Source: Poindextera sp041691315
Lineage (GTDB): Bacteria; Pseudomonadota; Alphaproteobacteria; Caulobacterales; Caulobacteraceae
Length of the DNA: 64,000 bases
Assembly: GCA_041691315.1 (NCBI GenBank)
Contig: JBEPUW010000017.1
Span: 1-64,000, forward strand
Direction: 5' to 3'
The translations under genes were made by a program, and so were the position numbers. The notes under the pieces are model-generated. The model worked only from the letters and a program-made list of their open reading frames with translations. It did not search any database and had not been told where the DNA came from. The number at the start of each line of letters is the position of its first letter. Positions within the stretch are counted from its first letter, which is position 1. Of this stretch, positions 41,204 to 49,792 are shown in pieces.

Positions 41204-41464
41204 ACAGCGCCCATCCAAATTCGAAACCAAGACGTGGTTCGCGACATTCGCGAACTGGCCCGTCTGACTCAAATGCCGATAACCGAGGCGGTTGCGACGG
41301 CGGTGAGAAGCGAACTCGGCCGCGCCCGCCGTGTCTCCGACGCCGAGCGCACAACCAGACTTCTCGCCATCGACGCAGCGGTAAAACAGTTCAGGCAGGC
41401 GCCGGTCACAGGGCGGCTATTGAGCGATGACGACCTCTATGACCAGGACGGTCTGCCGCGATGA
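41198..41464 (+). CDS. vapB: VapB-family antitoxin (PSK/Rv0623-like)
   Basis: 88 aa. RNQDVVRDIRELARLTQMPI then TEAVATAVRSEL is the characteristic VapB DNA-binding segment. The tail (GRLLSDDDLYDQDGLPR) is the usual toxin-binding end of this family. It overlaps vapC at ATGA (41461-41464). Confidence 0.9.
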   Translation: MTTAPIQIRNQDVVRDIRELARLTQMPITEAVATAVRSELGRARRVSDAERTTRLLAIDAAVKQFRQAPVTGRLLSDDDLYDQDGLPR

Positions 41465-41853
41465 TGGTCGTCGATGCATCGGCGGTCCTGGCGATCTTGC
41501 TGGATGAGCCCGAGGCGGACTCCTTCGGAATCGTTCTGGCCGAGGCGCCCGACGCACTCATCTCGCCGGTCAATCTATGGGAGGTGATGGTCCGGGCGCG
41601 ATCGCTGCGAGGCGAGGCGGGCGTCCAAGCTGCGGAAACGCTCATGGCCGGACTCCAGCTTCGTGTCGCGCCGGTCACGGCCGAACACGCGCGTCTTGCA
41701 GTCGAAGCGTCGGTCCTATTTGGCCGTGGCAAACCCGCCGCCCTGAATATGGGCGACTGTTTCGCTTATGCGCTCGCGAAGTCAGAAGCGTGTGGGCTTC
41801 TGTTCAAAGGTGCGGATTTCACTCGCACGGATGTAGAGCCCGCGGCGCACTGA
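41461..41853 (+). CDS. vapC: VapC PIN-domain toxin
   Basis: 130 aa. PIN acidic residues: VVDASAVLAILLDEPEAD (first Asp), SPVNLWEVMV (Glu), LNMGDCFAYALA (Asp) and FKGADFTRTD (last Asp), in the order of the Rv0624-like VapC group. It is separate in sequence from the FitB-like toxin at 34654. Confidence 0.93.
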   Translation: MMVVDASAVLAILLDEPEADSFGIVLAEAPDALISPVNLWEVMVRARSLRGEAGVQAAETLMAGLQLRVAPVTAEHARLAVEASVLFGRGKPAALNMGDCFAYALAKSEACGLLFKGADFTRTDVEPAAH

Positions 41854-42026
41854 CCGTGCACGCTTATTGCCGATAATCTATCTTAGACGCATCATTGATA
41901 TTATCCGCCACCCAGCAATGTCGCACCGGCGCCAGTTCGAGATGGCGCCCTCCTGCGTTGGCGCTGTAGGCCGAGGATCGCTAGATCGCAACTGGTTGTG
42001 GATTGATATCGGTTATGGAGGCGGAC

Positions 42027-42668
42027 ATGGGACGAGTGAGGGTGGCTGGGTTCAGCCTTTCCTTGGATGGCTTTGGTGCAGGACCGGAGCAGACTCTCGA
42101 GGACCCACTCGGCAAACGCGGCCCTGAGCTGCATCGCTGGTTCGTCGGGACGAAGGCGTTCAAGACCATGTTCGGCGAGAGCGGCGGCTCGGAAGGCGTG
42201 GACGACGACTATGGCCGCCGCTCGATGGAGGGCTTCGGCGCCTTCATCCTCGGCCGCAACATGTTCGGGCCCGTGCGCGGCGAACGGCCGGACGAAAGCT
42301 GGACGGGCTGGTGGGGCAAGGATCCTCCGTACCACGCTCCGACCTTCATCCTGACGCATCACCCGCGCGACCCGATCGTGATGGACGGCGGCACCACCTT
42401 CCACTTCGTGACGGACGGAATCCACGCGGCGCTGGAGCGCGCCCGCGCCGCCGCGGGAGACCTGGACGTCAAGATCGGTGGCGGCGTCTCGACCGTTCGC
42501 CAGTATCTGCAGGGCGGCCTCATCGACGAGTTGCACTTCGCGTTCTCGCCCATCATGCTCGGGACGGGCGAGGCAATGTTCGAAAACCTCGATCTGCCCG
42601 CGCTTGGGTACCGGGTGACGCAAACCGCGCCAACCGAACTCGCGACGCACGTCGTACTCAGCCGCTAG
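42027..42668 (+). CDS. Dihydrofolate reductase-family protein (RibD C-terminal-like)
   Basis: 213 aa. Riboflavin-deaminase/DHFR-like fold: VRVAGFSLSLDGFGAGPEQ at the start, AFILGRNMFGPVRG, then KIGGGVSTVRQYLQGGLIDELHF. Probably an NADPH-dependent reductase of unknown substrate. GGAG at 42017-42020 supports ATG 42027; earlier in-frame starts (42003, 42015) lack a site. Bases 41854-42026 upstream show no feature. Confidence 0.88.
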   Translation: MGRVRVAGFSLSLDGFGAGPEQTLEDPLGKRGPELHRWFVGTKAFKTMFGESGGSEGVDDDYGRRSMEGFGAFILGRNMFGPVRGERPDESWTGWWGKDPPYHAPTFILTHHPRDPIVMDGGTTFHFVTDGIHAALERARAAAGDLDVKIGGGVSTVRQYLQGGLIDELHFAFSPIMLGTGEAMFENLDLPALGYRVTQTAPTELATHVVLSR

Positions 42669-42755
42669 TGCTGTTCCCCTGGGACGCGGCTTGCGGAGGT
42701 CCGCGTTAAGTAGCTAAGCTGGCCTCCCGGACAATCACCCAGGTCCGGAGGCCCC

Positions 42756-43367
42756 ATGCATCCTGTTCGGCTCTACGATTTTCCGTTCTCGGGGAACGGT
42801 TACAAAGTGCGCTTGGCGCTTTCGATGCTCGGCATCGCGGTGGAGTATCAGGTCATCGATATTCTCGAAGGTCAGTCGCGCACACCCCAATTTCTGGCGA
42901 TGAGTCCCATAGGGCAGATCCCACTGCTTGAACTCTCCGATGGAAGCCACCTTTGGGAAAGCAACGCCATCTTGTTTTGGCTAGCGGAAGGTACATCGCT
43001 GATGCCGGCAAGTCGGCTTGGTCGATCTCAGATGATCAAATGGATGTGCTTTGAACAAAACCGACTTGATAAGGTGCTTGGACGAGCAAAATTCCTGAAA
43101 GCCTATCCGAACTTCCGCGAAACGACTCAGGCGGAGTTTGATGGTTGGCACGCCGAGGGACACGACGCACTTGGCATCATAAATACGGCGCTTGAAGACC
43201 GAACGTTCATCGTAGGAGACGTCTTTTCCGCTGCGGACATCTGCCTGTACGGCTATGTCCACAGCGCTAGAGACGGTGGGTTTCAGCTGGATAGATTTCC
43301 AAGCATCACGTCTTGGCTGGCGCGGGTTACCCTCCAACCTGGGTACGTCACCATCGATCAGTACTGA
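42756..43367 (+). CDS. Glutathione S-transferase
   Basis: 203 aa. The thioredoxin-like N-terminal domain has FPFSGNGYKVRLALS (Ser/Asn region), MSPIGQIPLLEL with the cis-Pro, and LWESNAIL where Glu-Ser binds the glutathione gamma-glutamyl group. The C-terminal helical domain ends in FSAADICLYGYVHSA. GC content is lower than in neighbouring genes, with AAA and AAT codons, hinting at later acquisition. Confidence 0.9.
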   Translation: MHPVRLYDFPFSGNGYKVRLALSMLGIAVEYQVIDILEGQSRTPQFLAMSPIGQIPLLELSDGSHLWESNAILFWLAEGTSLMPASRLGRSQMIKWMCFEQNRLDKVLGRAKFLKAYPNFRETTQAEFDGWHAEGHDALGIINTALEDRTFIVGDVFSAADICLYGYVHSARDGGFQLDRFPSITSWLARVTLQPGYVTIDQY

Positions 43368-43435
43368 ATGAGCCGGGCCGAGCTGATGGCGTCGAGGGCG
43401 GCAGAAGCTCTGGGTATCCACGTCCGAACGCGCGG

Positions 43436-44122
43436 TCATTTCATCCGGGCTGTCGCCATTGCGAGCGCGGTTGTCGCAAGGCTGGCCGGTTCGGAGACCA
43501 GGCCATTCGCCCCCGCGGCCTCCAGCTCATCGCGGGTTCCGTAACCCCAAAGCACGCCAACGGCGCGCATGCTGTTCGCGTGAGCGCCGGCGACGTCATA
43601 TCGACGATCGCCGACCATCACGCAGTGGTTCCGCGCCAGCGCGTGACGCTGGACGATATGAGCGATCAGCTCCGGCTTGTGGTCCAGCACGCCGCCCGCC
43701 TCCGAGCCATGGACGGCGATGAACAGGCTGTCGAAGCCGATATGGTCCAGAATGCGCTGGGCGAATTCCGGGCGCTTTGACGTCGCGAGGATGAGCTGCG
43801 CGCCCGCGCTCCGCATGGCCGTCAGCGCCTGAGCAATGCCCGGGTAAGGCAGGCTGCTGAACAGCCCGCGCCGGCCATAGTCCTCGCGGTAGGCCGATAC
43901 CGCCTCGGTGACCCGATCGTCGCCGTAGGGTTCAAGCAGCAACCGCATGAGGTCTTCGATCGGCGGGCCAATCATCGCGGAAAGGTCGAGCGATGGTTCG
44001 GGGGCATGCCCCAGGGCCTGGAGCGCCGCCCGGCAGCTCGACAGAATGCCCGGCTGCGAATCGACCAGAGTCCCATCGAGATCCAAGAGAATTGTCGGGA
44101 CAGGCGCGGGCATGGCCGGCAT
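43436..44122 (-). CDS. HAD-family hydrolase, phosphoglycolate phosphatase-like
   Basis: 228 aa. HAD motif I is LLDLDGTLVDS (nucleophile and acid Asp), motif II ILATSKRPE, motif III with KPELI and motif IV MVGDRRYDVAGA. The alpha-helical cap between motifs I and II is of the Gph/PGP type. Substrate unproven. An ATG at 44113 is an alternative start. Confidence 0.88.
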   Translation of the reverse strand: MPAMPAPVPTILLDLDGTLVDSQPGILSSCRAALQALGHAPEPSLDLSAMIGPPIEDLMRLLLEPYGDDRVTEAVSAYREDYGRRGLFSSLPYPGIAQALTAMRSAGAQLILATSKRPEFAQRILDHIGFDSLFIAVHGSEAGGVLDHKPELIAHIVQRHALARNHCVMVGDRRYDVAGAHANSMRAVGVLWGYGTRDELEAAGANGLVSEPASLATTALAMATARMK

Positions 44123-44134
44123 TCGACTTTGCGA

Positions 44135-44707
44135 CTAAACCCTCGCCGGTTTGGCGGCCGCGTCATAGGCGGCGCCCAACCAGGCCAGTAGCGCGTCGTC
44201 CACCGTCTCCCCGGTCCTCAGGCGCATGCGGTGCGTCAGCATGTCGTTCCAGCCCGCCGCCGAGACAAAACGTTCGTTCGCCGGCATGCCGGGCCGTTTG
44301 AAGCCGAGATCGAGAAAGCTCGCCCCCGGCTGCACGACGGCGAACTTGCGCGCGCCTCGCACCAGGCTGACATAGCTGTCGGTGGGCGCCACGCCGACGT
44401 CGCTTCCATAGCCTCGGGCGGTGTCCAGCAACGCATCGTACACCGGCCGCCAGACCGCCCTTGCGCCAGAAAACAGCGCGTCGATGCGCGCCTCCGGGCC
44501 CGGACGCACCGGTCCGCCGTCGGCCTTGATGGCCGCCCACACCGCCATGGCGTGGCCCTGCCCCCGGCCATAGTCCGCCTTCAACCAGGCGATGACCGGC
44601 GCCGCCTTGGCGCCAATCAGACCCTCCTTCTCGGCCCGTGCCTTGAAGTCGTCGGGACCCAGACCGGTCTTGGCGCGGACAGTATCGAGATAGGCCTGGA
44701 ACGACAT
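44135..44707 (-). CDS. DUF4287/DUF5655 protein
   Basis: 190 aa. The N-terminal DUF4287 part has YLDTVRAKTGLGPDDFKARA, then LKADYGRGQGHAMAVWAAIK; the C-terminal half (VRPGPEARIDALFSGARAVWRP onward, with PTDSYVSLVRGARKFAVVQP) is DUF5655-like. Function unknown. AAGGAG before ATG 44707 decides the start. Confidence 0.82.
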   Translation of the reverse strand: MSFQAYLDTVRAKTGLGPDDFKARAEKEGLIGAKAAPVIAWLKADYGRGQGHAMAVWAAIKADGGPVRPGPEARIDALFSGARAVWRPVYDALLDTARGYGSDVGVAPTDSYVSLVRGARKFAVVQPGASFLDLGFKRPGMPANERFVSAAGWNDMLTHRMRLRTGETVDDALLAWLGAAYDAAAKPARV

Positions 44708-44815
44708 GCGGAGCTCCTTTGAACCAAGGACGCACGGCTCACGACGCCGCCGACAATCAAAGAGCACAATTCCCCGGATTCGGGAGATCCAATCGCCACA
44801 GCGCCGCGTCGCCGC

Positions 44816-45091
44816 TCACGCCTGACGCAGCGCCGCCTCCACCGCGGCTATCAAGGCCGCCTGCTCGGTCGGATCGCTGACCCGCAGGCGCAGCCAGTCG
44901 TCGGGACCGCGCAGATCGGCGAACAGGCCCTTGGCATCCTCGTGGAAGTGCAGCCAGGCCCGACCCTTGCGATAGAAGGTCCCACGCTTCTTCTCCGTCA
45001 GCCCCGGCCTGAGACGGATCTCGGCCAGCAAGGGCTCAAGGATGTCGAGGCTTTCGCCACCGGCGTGCTTCAAAGGCCCCTCTCCGTCCAT
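44816..45091 (-). CDS. Hypothetical small protein, divergent from a TetR gene
   Basis: 91 aa from ATG 45091 (ATG 45112 and 45127 are alternatives). Compact soluble protein with LTEKKRGTFYRKGRAWLHFH, FADLRGPDDWLRLRV and a helical end. It looks like a conserved hypothetical; I cannot name a family. Its promoter region contains the candidate TetR operator, so it may be under the repressor's control. Confidence 0.72.
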   Translation of the reverse strand: MDGEGPLKHAGGESLDILEPLLAEIRLRPGLTEKKRGTFYRKGRAWLHFHEDAKGLFADLRGPDDWLRLRVSDPTEQAALIAAVEAALRQA

Positions 45092-45106
45092 CCATCTTGA
45101 CCATCT

Positions 45107-45124
45107 ACTCATTGAGTGATTAGT
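45107..45124. promoter_or_regulatory. Candidate TetR operator
   Basis: ACTCATTGAGTGATTAGT is an imperfect 18-bp palindrome (outer half-sites ACTNAT and ATNAGT) ending 8 bp before the TetR start codon. No Shine-Dalgarno is visible for that gene. TTGACC (45097-45102), 17 bp away from TTAGTC, could be a weak promoter giving a leaderless message. Confidence 0.4.
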
Positions 45125-45132
45125 CAATAGAA

Positions 45133-45726
45133 ATGCAACCCGCCACGACCCTTCGAACGCGGCAGCGTACCGACACCCGCCAGAAGGTGCTGGCGGCGGC
45201 GCGGCGGGTGTTCGAGACGCGCGGCTTCGCCGGCGCTCGCACCCAGGACGTGGCGGAGGCTGCCGGGGTCTCCCACGGCAGCGTCTTCGTGCATTTCCAC
45301 ACCCGCGAGGCGCTGATCGCCGCGGTGGTCGACAGCGCCATCCTCGACGCCGAGGCGATCACGCGCCGGCTGCTGAAGCGCGCCGGCGCGGTCGAGGAGG
45401 TGCTGCGCGGTCATCTTGAAGGCCTGGCGCAACATGAGGACATCTATGCGCGGATCGTTGCTGAGCGATCGTCGCTGCCCAGGCCGGTGCAGGCGCGGAT
45501 CACCGAAATCCACTCGGCCCTGTCCTCGCATCTGCTCGACGCGCTCGAAACCAACGGTCTGAAGACCGGCCTGAAGGTTGAGCCTTATTTCGCCTTCAAC
45601 ACCTGGCTGGCGCTGGTCCAGTACTACCTTTTGAACCGCGATCTGTTCGCGCCGTCCGGGTCGGTGCTGGCGTCGAGAGGCGATGAAATCATCGGAAACT
45701 ATCTGGCGCTGATACGAAGGAGCTGA
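45133..45726 (+). CDS. TetR-family transcriptional regulator
   Basis: 197 aa. The N-terminal TetR helix-turn-helix is seen in TRQKVLAAARRVFETRGFAG, then TQDVAEAAGVSHGSVFVHFH. The C-terminal ligand-binding part is helical and unassigned. The zinc-ribbon gene follows after 4 bp, so it may co-regulate that and the VOC gene, or the divergent small gene. Confidence 0.9.
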   Translation: MQPATTLRTRQRTDTRQKVLAAARRVFETRGFAGARTQDVAEAAGVSHGSVFVHFHTREALIAAVVDSAILDAEAITRRLLKRAGAVEEVLRGHLEGLAQHEDIYARIVAERSSLPRPVQARITEIHSALSSHLLDALETNGLKTGLKVEPYFAFNTWLALVQYYLLNRDLFAPSGSVLASRGDEIIGNYLALIRRS

Positions 45727-45730
45727 GTCG

Positions 45731-45973
45731 ATGGACTGCATTGCGTGCGGCATGCCGATGGACGGCGCCGAAGACCATGCCCTGGGCGACCTGACCAAGA
45801 CCTGGTGCCGCTACTGCATGCGGCCCGACGGATCGATGCATTCTTATGACGAGAAGCTCACCGGCTATGCCGGCTGGCTGGTCAACACCCAGGGGCTGGA
45901 CGCCGGCGTCGCCCGCGACCAGGCGCGGACCATCCTGGCCCAGTTCCCGGCCTGGCGAACGGCCGCCGGCTGA
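45731..45973 (+). CDS. Putative zinc-ribbon protein
   Basis: 80 aa. MDCIACGMPMDG and WCRYCMRPDGS give two Cys-x-x-Cys pairs for one zinc. The rest (DEKLTGYAGWLVNTQGLD, ARTILAQFPAW) is typical of the small zinc-ribbon family found near regulators. Operonic with the TetR gene, 4 bp apart. Confidence 0.85.
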   Translation: MDCIACGMPMDGAEDHALGDLTKTWCRYCMRPDGSMHSYDEKLTGYAGWLVNTQGLDAGVARDQARTILAQFPAWRTAAG

Positions 45974-45993
45974 GACCTCGCGGAGGACGAGAC

Positions 45994-46421
45994 ATGGCGA
46001 GCACGCCAACCCCCGGCCTGATCGAGATCTGGCACGTCGCCTTCCCGGTCGCCGATCTCGACCGGTCGATCGCCTTCTATTGCGGCCGCCTCGGCTTCGA
46101 CCTGGTTGGCCGCGATGACGAGTCGGCCTTTGTCTCGCTGGGCCAGGGCGGTTTCACCCTGGAATTCCTGGCCCCGCCGGCCGAGCGCCCGACCGACACG
46201 CGCCGGGCGCCGGACCATGTCGCCTTCGAGTCGAGCGACCTGGACGCCTATCGCGAGACCCTGGTGCAGGCCGGGCTGTCGGTACCCGAGATCCAGGTGT
46301 TCCACGGCGGCATGAAGCGGTTCGCGCTGGCGGACCGGACGGGATGCGCCTCGACTTCTTTCAGGGCCGCGCCGGCTTCGAGGTGTTCATCGCCGCCGCG
46401 ACGCCGGCAAGGCGCCAATAG
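45994..46421 (+). pseudogene. VOC/glyoxalase-family gene with a 1-nt frameshift
   Basis: Reads as a vicinal-oxygen-chelate protein (IWHVAFPVADLDRSIAFYCG, DHVAFESSDLDAYRETLV) up to FALAD at about 46335. There the frame breaks: one missing C in a CCC context turns the expected ADPDGMRLDFFQGRAGFEVF into another frame, and the correct frame continues at ATG 46344 to a TAG at 46419-46421. Repairing it gives 142 aa, the family's usual length. Either real decay or sequencing error. Confidence 0.85.
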
Positions 46422-46483
46422 CGCCCTCCCCGCTCAATTCATGGCTTGGCCGCCCAGGTTGCGTGCCGGATTCAATGGGGTCG

Positions 46484-47347
46484 TCAGCGGGCGGGCCAAC
46501 CCGCCCCTGGGGCCGGCGCCCTCACGGTCAGCACCTGGCCGGTGCGGGCGGGGTCGAACATGTGCTCGAAGCCGCGCCATTCGGCGGCGGTGACGAACAG
46601 GGTTCGGCCGTCCTCGCCCCCCAGCATGCAGGCGAAGCCGCCGCGATCGAACTGGACCGTCTGCAGGACTTCGCCGCCTTCGCGCACGCGCACGCAGCGC
46701 TTGTTCGGCACATCGGCGTACCAGACGCAGCCCTCGGCATCGATGCAGATGCCGTCCGGTGCGCCGTCGCCCAGGTCGGCCCAGACCCGACGCCGCGACA
46801 GCCCGCCATCGGCGGCGATGTCGAAGGCGGTAAGCTCCCGAGCCCAGGAATCGGCGACGATCAGGGTGGCGTTGTCGGGCGTAATCGCCATGCCGTTCGG
46901 AAAGGCGATGCCGCCGCCCACCGGGCGGATCTCGCCGGCCGGGGTGATCAGAACCACCGTGCCGGCGGGCGGACGGCCGCCGTCGATCGGCCCGCCGCCG
47001 TTGATGTAGATGTTCCCGCGGCTATCGACGACGATCTCGTTATAGGCGTGCGTCGAAAGGCCGGTCAGATCGGCATGGGTGACCAGCGCGCCGTCCGGCT
47101 CCAGCCGCAGCACCAGCCGCTCCTGGCCCGAGACCACCAGCAGCCGGCCATCGGGCAGGAAGTCGAGGCTGTAGGGCAGCGTGGTCGGGACGCGGACGAC
47201 GACCTCGCTCCGCCCATCGGGGTCGATGGCCAGCACCTCCTGCGTGCCCCAGTTGGCGACCCACAGGCGGCCCTCATGCCAGCGCGGCGATTCCCCGAAC
47301 GCCAGGCCGGTGAGCAGGACATCAGGCGTTTGGGACGGCGGCGACAT
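46484..47347 (-). CDS. SMP-30/gluconolactonase/LRE-family protein
   Basis: 287-aa six-bladed beta-propeller. Family marks: LAFGESPRWHEGRLWVAN, AYNEIVVDSRGNIYING (metal-binding Asn), FPNGMAITPDNATLIVADS and GDGAPDGICIDAEGCVWYAD (catalytic Asp). Probably a lactonase; substrate unknown. Confidence 0.9.
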   Translation of the reverse strand: MSPPSQTPDVLLTGLAFGESPRWHEGRLWVANWGTQEVLAIDPDGRSEVVVRVPTTLPYSLDFLPDGRLLVVSGQERLVLRLEPDGALVTHADLTGLSTHAYNEIVVDSRGNIYINGGGPIDGGRPPAGTVVLITPAGEIRPVGGGIAFPNGMAITPDNATLIVADSWARELTAFDIAADGGLSRRRVWADLGDGAPDGICIDAEGCVWYADVPNKRCVRVREGGEVLQTVQFDRGGFACMLGGEDGRTLFVTAAEWRGFEHMFDPARTGQVLTVRAPAPGAGWPAR

Positions 47348-47393
47348 CGAGATCTCCCTGGGCGAGACCGCGGGTGCGGTCGCCCAAGGACGA

Positions 47394-47888
47394 TCAGGAC
47401 GACTTCACGCCGACAGCGTCGAGCGTTTTTTCAGTCCGCATGGCGCCGGCGACCTGCCGGACGGTGACGTTGATGCGGTTCCAGGCGTTGATCATGGCGA
47501 TGGCGATGACCAGGCCGGACAGCGTCGCCTGGTCATAATGCCGGACAGCCTCGTCCCAGATTTCGTCGGGCACCGGGTCCGGCCGGTCGCTCAGCCGGGT
47601 GGCGGCTTCGGTGAGCGCCAGGGCGGCGCGTTCAGCGTCTGTGAAGTACGGCGTCTCGCGCCAGGCCGCGACGGCTGCGATGCGCAGATCCGTTTCGCCG
47701 GCGGCCTTCAGGTCGTAGGCGTGCATGTCGACGCAGAAGCCGCAGCCGTTGATCTGGCTGGCCCGCAGCGAGATGAGCTCGATCAGCGGCTTCGGCACGC
47801 CGCGCTTTTCGGCCGACTCCGACAGGGCCAGCATCGCCTGCATGGCGCCGGGAACGGTCATGGCGGGGTTGGGCATTCGGGCTTTCAT
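47394..47888 (-). CDS. Carboxymuconolactone decarboxylase / AhpD-like protein, ECF41 partner
   Basis: 164 aa. LISLRASQINGCGFCVDMHA carries the CxxC of AhpD-like peroxidase partners. AGGAGAC precedes ATG 47888. Divergent from the ECF41 sigma gene; CMD-family genes are typical ECF41 targets. A perfect TGTCACA-N16-CGTC promoter faces it. Confidence 0.92.
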   Translation of the reverse strand: MKARMPNPAMTVPGAMQAMLALSESAEKRGVPKPLIELISLRASQINGCGFCVDMHAYDLKAAGETDLRIAAVAAWRETPYFTDAERAALALTEAATRLSDRPDPVPDEIWDEAVRHYDQATLSGLVIAIAMINAWNRINVTVRQVAGAMRTEKTLDAVGVKSS

Positions 47889-47909
47889 GGCGGGTCTCCT
47901 GAAAATGCC

Positions 47910-47936
47910 GGTCACATCGGCCGGCCTTGGTTCGTC
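47910..47936 (+). promoter_or_regulatory. ECF41-type promoter in front of the sigma gene
   Basis: GGTCACA (47910-47916), 16 bp, CGTC (47933-47936), reading toward the sigma gene. It differs by one base from the published ECF41 consensus TGTCACA-N16-CGTC and overlaps the divergent promoter region. Confidence 0.55.
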
Positions 47937-47945
47937 AAGGGCTAT

Positions 47946-47972
47946 GACGGCGCGCGGCGAGGAGATGTGACA
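47946..47972 (-). promoter_or_regulatory. ECF41-type promoter of the CMD gene
   Basis: On the minus strand TGTCACA (47972-47966), exactly 16 bp, then CGTC (47949-47946): a full match to the ECF41 consensus. Transcription would start about 50 bp upstream of the CMD ATG. Its -35 element overlaps the start codon of the sigma gene. Confidence 0.75.
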
Positions 47973-48894
47973 TGGGCCAAAAAGACGGGGGTCGCCCAGA
48001 CGGGCGCAACGCTGACGAACGGGCCGAAGGGTTCGAGGCCAATCGCATCCGGTTGCGCGCGGTGGCCTACCGCTGGGCTCGATCAGCGAGGCGGACGACG
48101 CGGTCCAGGAGGCCTGGCTCAGGGTCAGCCGGGCCGGCGTGGACGGCGTCGAGAACCTGGCCGGTTGGCTGACCACCATTGTCGCGCGCGTGTGCCTGGA
48201 CATGCTGCGGGCGCGCAAATCCCGCCGCGAGGCGCCGCTGGACGAGCGCCTGCCTGACCCCATCGTCACCCGCGACGAGGGCGCCGATCCCGAGCACGAG
48301 GCGCTGCAGGCCAGTTCGGTCAGCCTCGCCCTGCTCGTGGTGCTGGAGACGCTCTCGCCCGCCGAGCGGCTTGCCTTTGTGCTGCACGACATATTCGCTG
48401 TGCCCTTCGACGAGATCGCCGCCATCGCCGGCCGCTCCCCGGCGGCGGCGCGGCAGCTGGCCAGCCGCGCGCGGCGCCGCATACAGGACGCCGGCCCGAC
48501 CACGCCCGCCGATCCAGCCCGCCAGCGGGCCGTGGTCTCCGCCTTCCTCGCCGCCTCGCGCAGCGGCGATTTCGAGGCGTTGGTCGCGATGCTCGACCCG
48601 GACGTGGTGCTGCGCGCCCACCTGGGCGCCACAGCGCCGGGCGGCGTGCAGAGTGTCCACGGGGCGCACTCCGTCGCCAGCCAGGCGCTCAGCTTCCGCC
48701 GACTGGCCCGGGTCGCCCGGCCGGCGCTGGTCAATGGTGTGTTGGGCCTGGTCACCGTCGAGGACGGCCGAGCGGTTTCGGTGATGAGCTTCACCGTCTC
48801 CGGCGGCAGGATCGTCGACATCAACGTCCTGGCCGATCCCGAGCGCCTGGCCAGGCTCGACCTGGCGGGTCTTTGGTCCGACGCCGATCCCTAG
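47972..48894 (+). pseudogene. ECF41-type sigma factor gene with an apparent 4-nt deletion
   Basis: The first frame (ATG 47972, GAGGAGA upstream) encodes FEANRIRLRAVAYR, the normal ECF41 start; then the frame breaks at about 48073-48074. A second frame resumes with GSISEADDAVQEAWLRVSRA, region 4 (LSPAERLAFVLHDIFAVPFDEI) and the SnoaL-like C-terminal domain (VVSAFLAASRSGDFEALVAML) to the stop at 48894. Inserting the four bases ATGC restores the family's RMLGS motif and a 308-aa protein. The regulator is thus either lost or mis-sequenced. Confidence 0.88.
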
Positions 48895-48972
48895 AGCGTC
48901 GGCGGCACATTCGCGCTTGCGAGGCCGCGTCCCGGCGGTCCACCTAGCGGCAGGCCTGAAGGAGTTCGAACC

Positions 48973-49779
48973 ATGCAGCCAGCGCCCGCCGAGGCCGATC
49001 CCCTCGCCCGCCTGCTCACCATCATGGCGCGGCTGCGTGATCCGGACGGCGGCTGCGCCTGGGACCTCGAGCAGACCTTCGCCACCATTGCCCCCTATAC
49101 GATCGAGGAGGCCTACGAGGTCTCCGACGCCATCGAGCGCGGCAGCCTGAGCGACCTCAGGGACGAGCTCGGCGATCTGCTGCTGCAGGTGGTGTTCCAT
49201 TCGCGCATGGCCGAGGAGCAGGGCGAGTTCGCCTTCGCCGATGTCGCGCAGGCGATCTGCGACAAGATGATCCGCCGCCATCCGCACGTTTTCGGTGAGG
49301 CCAGCCATCGCGACGCCGCCGAACAGACCGTGGCCTGGGAGGCGATCAAGGCCGAGGAGCGCGCCGCCAAGGACGCGACGCAGAGCCTGCTCGACGGGGT
49401 GCCGGCCGCCCTGCCCGCCCTGACCCGCGCCGAGAAGCTGACCCGGCGCGCGGCCCGGGTCGGCTTCACCTGGACCACGCCCGAGGACGTGATCGAAAAG
49501 CTTCACGAGGAACTCGGCGAACTGGCCGTCGAGGTGAAGGCGGCCGACCGCGCCAAGATGCGCGACGAGATGGGCGACGTGCTGTTCGTCTGCGCCAACC
49601 TCGCCCGGCTGCTGGAGATCGACCCGGAAGACGCGCTGCGCTCGACCAACGCCAAGTTCACCCGCCGCTTCAACGCGATCGAACACGCCCTGGCCGCCGA
49701 TGGGCGCTCGGCTGAGCAGTCGGACTTGGACGAGATGGACGAGCTATGGAACGCGGCGAAGCGGGCGGAGAAGGGCTAG
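48973..49779 (+). CDS. mazG: Nucleoside triphosphate pyrophosphohydrolase MazG
   Basis: 268 aa with two MazG modules. Domain 1: PDGGCAWDLEQTFATIAPYT, EEAYEVSDAIE, RDELGDLLLQVVFH. Domain 2: EKLHEELGELAVEVKA, RDEMGDVLFVCANLARLL. The EExxE/ExxD metal residues are present in both. It hydrolyses (d)NTPs to monophosphates. AAGGAG precedes the ATG. MazG often sits downstream of hflX in alphaproteobacteria; here it is convergent with that cluster. Confidence 0.95.
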   Translation: MQPAPAEADPLARLLTIMARLRDPDGGCAWDLEQTFATIAPYTIEEAYEVSDAIERGSLSDLRDELGDLLLQVVFHSRMAEEQGEFAFADVAQAICDKMIRRHPHVFGEASHRDAAEQTVAWEAIKAEERAAKDATQSLLDGVPAALPALTRAEKLTRRAARVGFTWTTPEDVIEKLHEELGELAVEVKAADRAKMRDEMGDVLFVCANLARLLEIDPEDALRSTNAKFTRRFNAIEHALAADGRSAEQSDLDEMDELWNAAKRAEKG

Positions 49780-49792
49780 GCGCGGCCCGAAC

